The notes under the pieces are model-generated. The model did not search any database. It saw only the letters and a program-made list of their open reading frames with translations, and had not been told where the DNA came from. Below are positions 59,831-64,000 of a stretch of 64,000 nucleotides of DNA, in pieces (position 1 is the stretch's first letter; each line of letters begins with the position of its first letter). The DNA comes from Polietes domitor (lineage: Eukaryota > Arthropoda > Insecta > Diptera > Muscidae), in contig OX377620.1 in assembly GCA_947397865.1 (NCBI GenBank), forward strand, positions 57,515,092 to 57,579,091, in the 5' to 3' direction. A program made the translations under genes and the position numbers.

Positions 59831-60034
59831 TTTATTTTTGTGATACAAATTAGTTTAGCTCGGTAAGTCGTCAAAAAAAATCGCTTTTTATGAAACGTTT
59901 TTTTTACGACTGCTACTAAGCCACTGGTTCTACGTGAAAGAGACATTTGTGTCCCTCATAATTACCTTAAATTTGAGCCTTAAATTTGCCTCGATCAAAA
60001 ATAATATAGAGGGTGGCTGATGAAGGAGTTTTTT

Positions 60035-60250
60035 CTTTGCAGAACTGCATCGAAAGTGAATCCCTTTCAATACTGTGCGATTTCAACAGGATGACGTGAC
60101 TTGTCACATAGCCAGGCCCTGCTATATGAGAATTGCTGCAGAAGTTCCCCAATAAGTTGTTTGCTAGAAACTCGACATTTCGTCGGCCCCCAAAGTCTCC
60201 TGACCTCACAACACCTGTCATTTTTCTTGTGGGGCTATTTCAACAGGAAG
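60035..60250 (+). pseudogene. Mariner-type transposase relic, copy 5
   Basis: The frame reads VRFQQDDVTCHIARPC, the block around the second catalytic aspartate (QQDGATCHTA in the family). After frameshifts comes FFLWGYFNRKFIK, matching the block after the third aspartate (DYFLWGYVKSKVY). Stops and shifts lie between. Only this C-terminal third is visible. A family A/B-like element begins about 20 bases downstream. Confidence 0.7.
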
Positions 60251-60269
60251 TTTATAAAACAAATCAAAA

Positions 60270-61065
60270 ACAAGTAAGAAAACGTCAGTCGGCTAAACCG
60301 ACTTATGTATAGCCTCACTCTCAGAGGACATGAGTATGGAAGGACTTAAATTTAACTTCGCGCCGGAGTATGTTTGTGGGATGTACTAGAATATTGTGCC
60401 AATTGGACCAAGCTTCCTTATTTGTTAATAATTGTAAGAACATGATCAAATATGAAGTAATAATGAATTTCAGGCAGCGATAAAGGAATTATAAAACATT
60501 TAATTTCACCTAGGATAGAGACAATTGTGTGGGAGGTACATGAAGGGGCGTGGCTAAGGCGTAAATATTTTTTAGGTTTAAAGTGACTTAAAAAACGATT
60601 TCAAATATCAAATTGCAACTGATTCTGATTCTGATCACCCGTATGGATGCTATATTGGTTTTATTGTAACCAAAGTTTATGCAACTTTGTGTGGGAGGTA
60701 CCAGAAGGGGTGTGACAATATCGCCCATATTCCATGCGAATGTAAAAAGCATTGTCAACTGTCAAATTTCAAAGTATTCCCATCGTCCGTATAGAAGTTA
60801 TAACAGCTTTAACTTTAGGTAGGTTGGGGTGATTTGTGTGAGAGGTACCAGAAGGGGCGGGGCAATTTCGCCCATCATCGAACTTAAACCAAGTTTGGGA
60901 AAAATATTACTATGTGCAAAGTTTGAATTAATTCCTTAACTCCTTTCGAGAGTTATCGTATACACCAGCCAGCCAGACGGATAGACGTACGGACATGGCT
61001 CAAACATCTTAAAATGTTGTGAAACGGATTTGGTCCAAACATACTTGGGGTCTCAATGTGTTACA
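60270..61065 (+). repeat. Related long element, third type
   Basis: The start CAAGTAAGAAAACGTCAGTC, GGCTAAACCGACTTATG matches the A/B start design. It carries units of about 130-150 bases with GTGTGGGAGGTACCAGAAGGG at about 60700 and 60840. The 3' signature is AGCCAGACGGATAGACG then GGACATGGCTCAAACATC. The closing GGGTATA is missing. Confidence 0.6.
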
Positions 61066-61360
61066 CTTTTTTTCTGTCCCGTGAAAATTTGCAAGATTGT
61101 ATGTATGTTTTTCGACTTTATTCTATTAAAATGGAATTGGGCAGTGGTTCCCTAATTGAAGTGCCCACCTCAGAGATACGGACAATGGTGACTAAAGGTG
61201 CTCTTCTTCAAAATTTCTTACATAGGGTCAGTAATAATTTCTCACTTATAAATTCTTACTAATTTTACCAATATTTTAGAATCATTTGCAATAATTTTAC
61301 TGCTAGAAACCAAAAATATGCGAACTTTGGTTTACGTGGGCACTCACCATCACTTGAGTA

Positions 61361-62984
61361 TAGGGTTTGGGGTCCGGGAATTCCCGAATCGTTTTTCGGA
61401 AATTCCCGTCCAAAATTTGCCGGGAATTCCCGGGAAATATTAAAAAATATTTTATTGATTGTTTTGAAAACTTATTTAGTTTTACTATACAATTTTCTTG
61501 TTTTATCAGAAGAATCAACGAAATAAAAGGTGAAAATCTTCTTAAAGAAGAGTTTACTTTACATATGAAGCCAGTAAGAAATAGTAAAAAAATACGGAAA
61601 ATATTAAAATTGTTCACCTGGAAACTTTCATGAAAAATCTGATAGGAATAGAAATATGTATATTAGGGCGGGTTGATTTCGCGTCTCTCAATTGTTTTAT
61701 TATTTTATGAATTTATTTAATTAATATTAAATTTTGAACTGGGATATTGTCCTGGCTCAAGACCATTTTGCATCTATATTTAATAGAATGCAAATTTATT
61801 TACAAATGGCATGGTGACATTTATTACTTGGCTGCAGACTACCACTATCATGATTTCCACCCTGTCTAAAGGTTTCGTTCAGGTGGCTTCGCAGCGACTT
61901 TTCAACATCAAACCCGGCCTCTATAAGGAGATGATTCTCACAAACGAACGAGAATCCCAACTCACTTGCCGAATTTGCGTTTAAAAAATCGCACCAAGTA
62001 ATAAAGTACACATGCCATCTTACAAGCATCTCATTGAGTTGATGCGAAGCCACCTGAACGAAACCTTTAGACAGGGTGGAAATCATGATAGTGGTAGTCT
62101 GCAGCCAAGTAATAAATGTCACCATGCAATTTGTAAATAAATTTGCATTCTATTAAATATAGATGCAAAATGGTCTTGAGCCAGGACAATATCCCAGTTC
62201 AAATCAAATATTGATTACAGACCAAAAAAATACAAACGAAAAAATTAAATTAAAAAACGAAATATTAAATTTTTTATAATGTTTCTATCGCTTTTACAGT
62301 TTAGAATAGTGAAAACTAGAGTGCGACGGACGAGAGTAGTGAAACTACGCTAGCTTTAAGTAACATGTCTATTTATTTTCTTGTTTGTGAGTGATGATTG
62401 CTGTCTTTTAAATATATGTTTGTGTTGTTATTTGTTTGCTTTGGTGTCAACAAAATGGACAACAACATTAATAATTAAATTGTCTGTATGTTTATCTTTA
62501 TTTTGTAGACCCTGAGAATGAAATTCAATGTAATTGCGTAATATTGGAAAACATATTTAAATCAATAAAATAATAAAGGCCTCGAGCTCAAAAAAACCAA
62601 AAAAAATTTCTATTATATTCTGATTTTGTAAAATATTTTCGTCTCTAGCTGAATGAATCTTCTAAATTAAAGATGTCATAACATTCTCAGCCATACGAGT
62701 TATTTGTTTCCTTAATATTTTTTTAATTTTAAATCTAGTGTCAGTCACTTGTGTCTATGATTAAAATGACGCCTTCTGAATAATAATTTGTAAAATATTT
62801 GGTCAAAAACATTAGTTTTTAGTTTGTAATATCTCAGTATTTTTAAAAAGCATACCCATTACTAAATGTTGATATTTTAAACCATATTGGACATACCTAA
62901 AATAAAATATTATTTCCCGGGAATGAAATTTTTCATTCCCGTTTTCCCGGGAAATGAAAAAAGTCCGGGAAACCCCAAACCCTA
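61361..62984. mobile_element. hAT-like non-autonomous element with exact 8-bp target duplication
   Basis: The inverted ends read TAGGGTTTGGGGT on both sides. They are flanked by a perfect 8-base direct repeat, CTTGAGTA (61353-61360 and 62985-62992), the hAT target-site size. Next to the ends are CCCGGGAATTCCCGG-type palindromes. No transposase is recognisable; the open frames inside (88 codons at 61367, 109 codons at 61796 minus) do not look like hAT proteins. It contains the near-perfect palindrome at 61734-62202. Length is 1624 bases. Confidence 0.85.
61734..62202. repeat. Near-perfect palindrome, 160-base arms
   Basis: The left arm 61734-61893 and right arm 62043-62202 are reverse complements with a single difference that I could find (AAATGGC against AAATTGC). 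The spacer is 149 bases (61894-62042). One diverged arm-like copy occurs alone at about 1475-1640. It could form a cruciform, or transcribe into a long hairpin. Confidence 0.92.
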
Positions 62985-62992
62985 CTTGAGTA

Positions 62993-64000
62993 TCAAGCGG
63001 TGCCTTAAGGCATCACTTGGAATGTTTGTCTCTTGGTTTACATATTTGTGAACTTATTTTCTCCTGATCGTCCCACCGTGCCGACGAAAGTAAAACCTCT
63101 CAAAAAACGGAAAATGAAAAACATTCAATACACACACATGGAGAGGCGAACATGTTTATGAGTGTACGGCCAACGAACAAAAATCACTTGAAGTGATAAC
63201 AAACAAAGGTGCTTTATCAGCATTACTTTTCTTTCAAAGTACCTGCAACAACAAAGCCTTTTTTGGGTTCTGTCTTATTTTCGAAAAAAAAAATATTTTG
63301 TTGTTTGTAATCGTAAGCATTTTTCAATTCATTTATTGATCGAAAATTTATTACCTTTCCTTTCCTACCAGCAAAACAACAGCAACAATCACTCGAACAT
63401 AACGACCCAGAAATGCAGAAGCATTCCGGCACCATGACCATGACCATTTACGACTCCTCTGATTAAAGCGGTCTGGATTTGTGTGGTGCTACTTAGGCCG
63501 CTTCGCCGCTGTCCGTTTAGGTTTCAACACAAATTTGTAATTCATTTTTTCGGGGGTTCATTGCTATGGTCTCATTTCGTGCTGGTTGGTTGGTCGGCTG
63601 GCAATTCCTCGATAATAATAACATTTGTACGTGATTTAAGGCACTGGACGTCGTTTTTGTGAGTGTGTATGTGTATGTATAGCACATTTAATGATTTCCA
63701 AGAAATGCGATCGATCCTCTTTTTTTCTGTAGCTCTTCGTTAGAGATTTTCGTTAAGTAGTGGTCGATTAAAAGACTGCAAGTGAATAAACTCTGGGTAT
63801 TACAATCAATCACTGGTGTAAGTGCGAGTAATTTAGTAAGAAGATATGTATAGTTTGCAATGGGAAGGAATCCTTATACTGCAGTGTAAACATTTTAAGA
63901 CAAATGATGTGTAATAATTTCAAACAAATTATATATATTTAGAAAAAAACCCGTCTGCGGATTTGTTTAAGATCAATTAATGACTTTTTAACAATATGGC
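62993..64000. other. No gene recognised
   Basis: Somewhat GC-richer than average between 63050 and 63600 (CGTCCCACCGTGCCGACG, GGCCGCTTCGCCGCTGTCCG), compatible with unique regulatory DNA or a noncoding exon, but no frame or splice structure can be supported. Confidence 0.35.

Noticed and set aside
61796..62125. 109-codon minus frame
   Set aside because: It spans both arms of the palindrome, so its ends mirror each other; no family resemblance and inside a non-autonomous element.
63223..63447. 74-codon minus frame
   Set aside because: Cys- and Met-Val-repeat start comes from simple repeats (CATGACCATGACC); no supporting context.

Overview
This is a 64 kb piece of an AT-rich insect genome, almost certainly a brachyceran fly. 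The one confidently identified host gene encodes a protein that I recognise as very close to Drosophila Innexin 2. The repeat landscape fits too: long units bounded by TATACCC/GGGTATA-like inverted ends, carrying a run resembling GTCCGTCTGTCTGTC. I infer a calyptrate-type fly, but the species cannot be named from this sequence. No bacterial genes, CRISPR array, rRNA, convincing tRNA or retroelement reverse transcriptase was seen.

Host gene region (about 40.8-44.2 kb). Innexin 2 lies on the minus strand as one uninterrupted 366-codon reading frame (42218-43318). It has an A-rich leader with small upstream ORFs, a possible promoter near 43.75 kb and poly(A) signals about 95 and 137 bases past the stop. 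A second coding-like stretch with a good splice donor lies about 0.65 kb upstream on the same strand (43967-44047). GC-richer, transcript-like sequence and a CTCTC-rich block lie on the other side (40.8-41.8 kb).

The rest is mostly transposon debris. (1) At least five degenerate Tc1/mariner-type transposase copies, three with readable DD41D-type or N-terminal parts. Two (11.6-12.5 kb and 23.6-24.2 kb) are close relatives with opposite internal deletions: one kept the catalytic domain, the other the DNA-binding domain. (2) Non-autonomous elements with readable ends and target duplications: two hAT-like (26997-27787 and 61361-62984), a pogo-like one (29783-30479) and a TA-flanked MITE (11112-11442). 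(3) Two abundant families of long tandem-unit elements. I call them A (unit about 137 bp; 4.3-6.4, 9.4-10.6, 31.2-32.3 kb and fragments) and B (unit about 152 bp; 6.9-7.8, 15.2-16.6, 20.7-21.9, 50.1-50.8, 56.2-57.1 kb). A further diverged relative lies at 60.3-61.1 kb. (4) A palindrome with 160-base arms differing at one position (61734-62202), nested in the hAT-like element.

Layout: 0-3 kb repeats and a tandem array; 4.3-10.6 kb A and B elements; 11-15 kb MITEs, a mariner and palindromes; 15.2-22.4 kb B elements nested in another repeat family (called D); 23-24.2 kb a TIR element with a mariner at its edge; 26.5-33 kb hAT-like and pogo-like MITEs and A relatives; 33-40.8 kb very AT-rich sequence with diffuse repeats; 40.8-44.2 kb the innexin locus; 44.5-64 kb more repeats and mariner relics. 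Intervals not listed as features showed nothing I could support.
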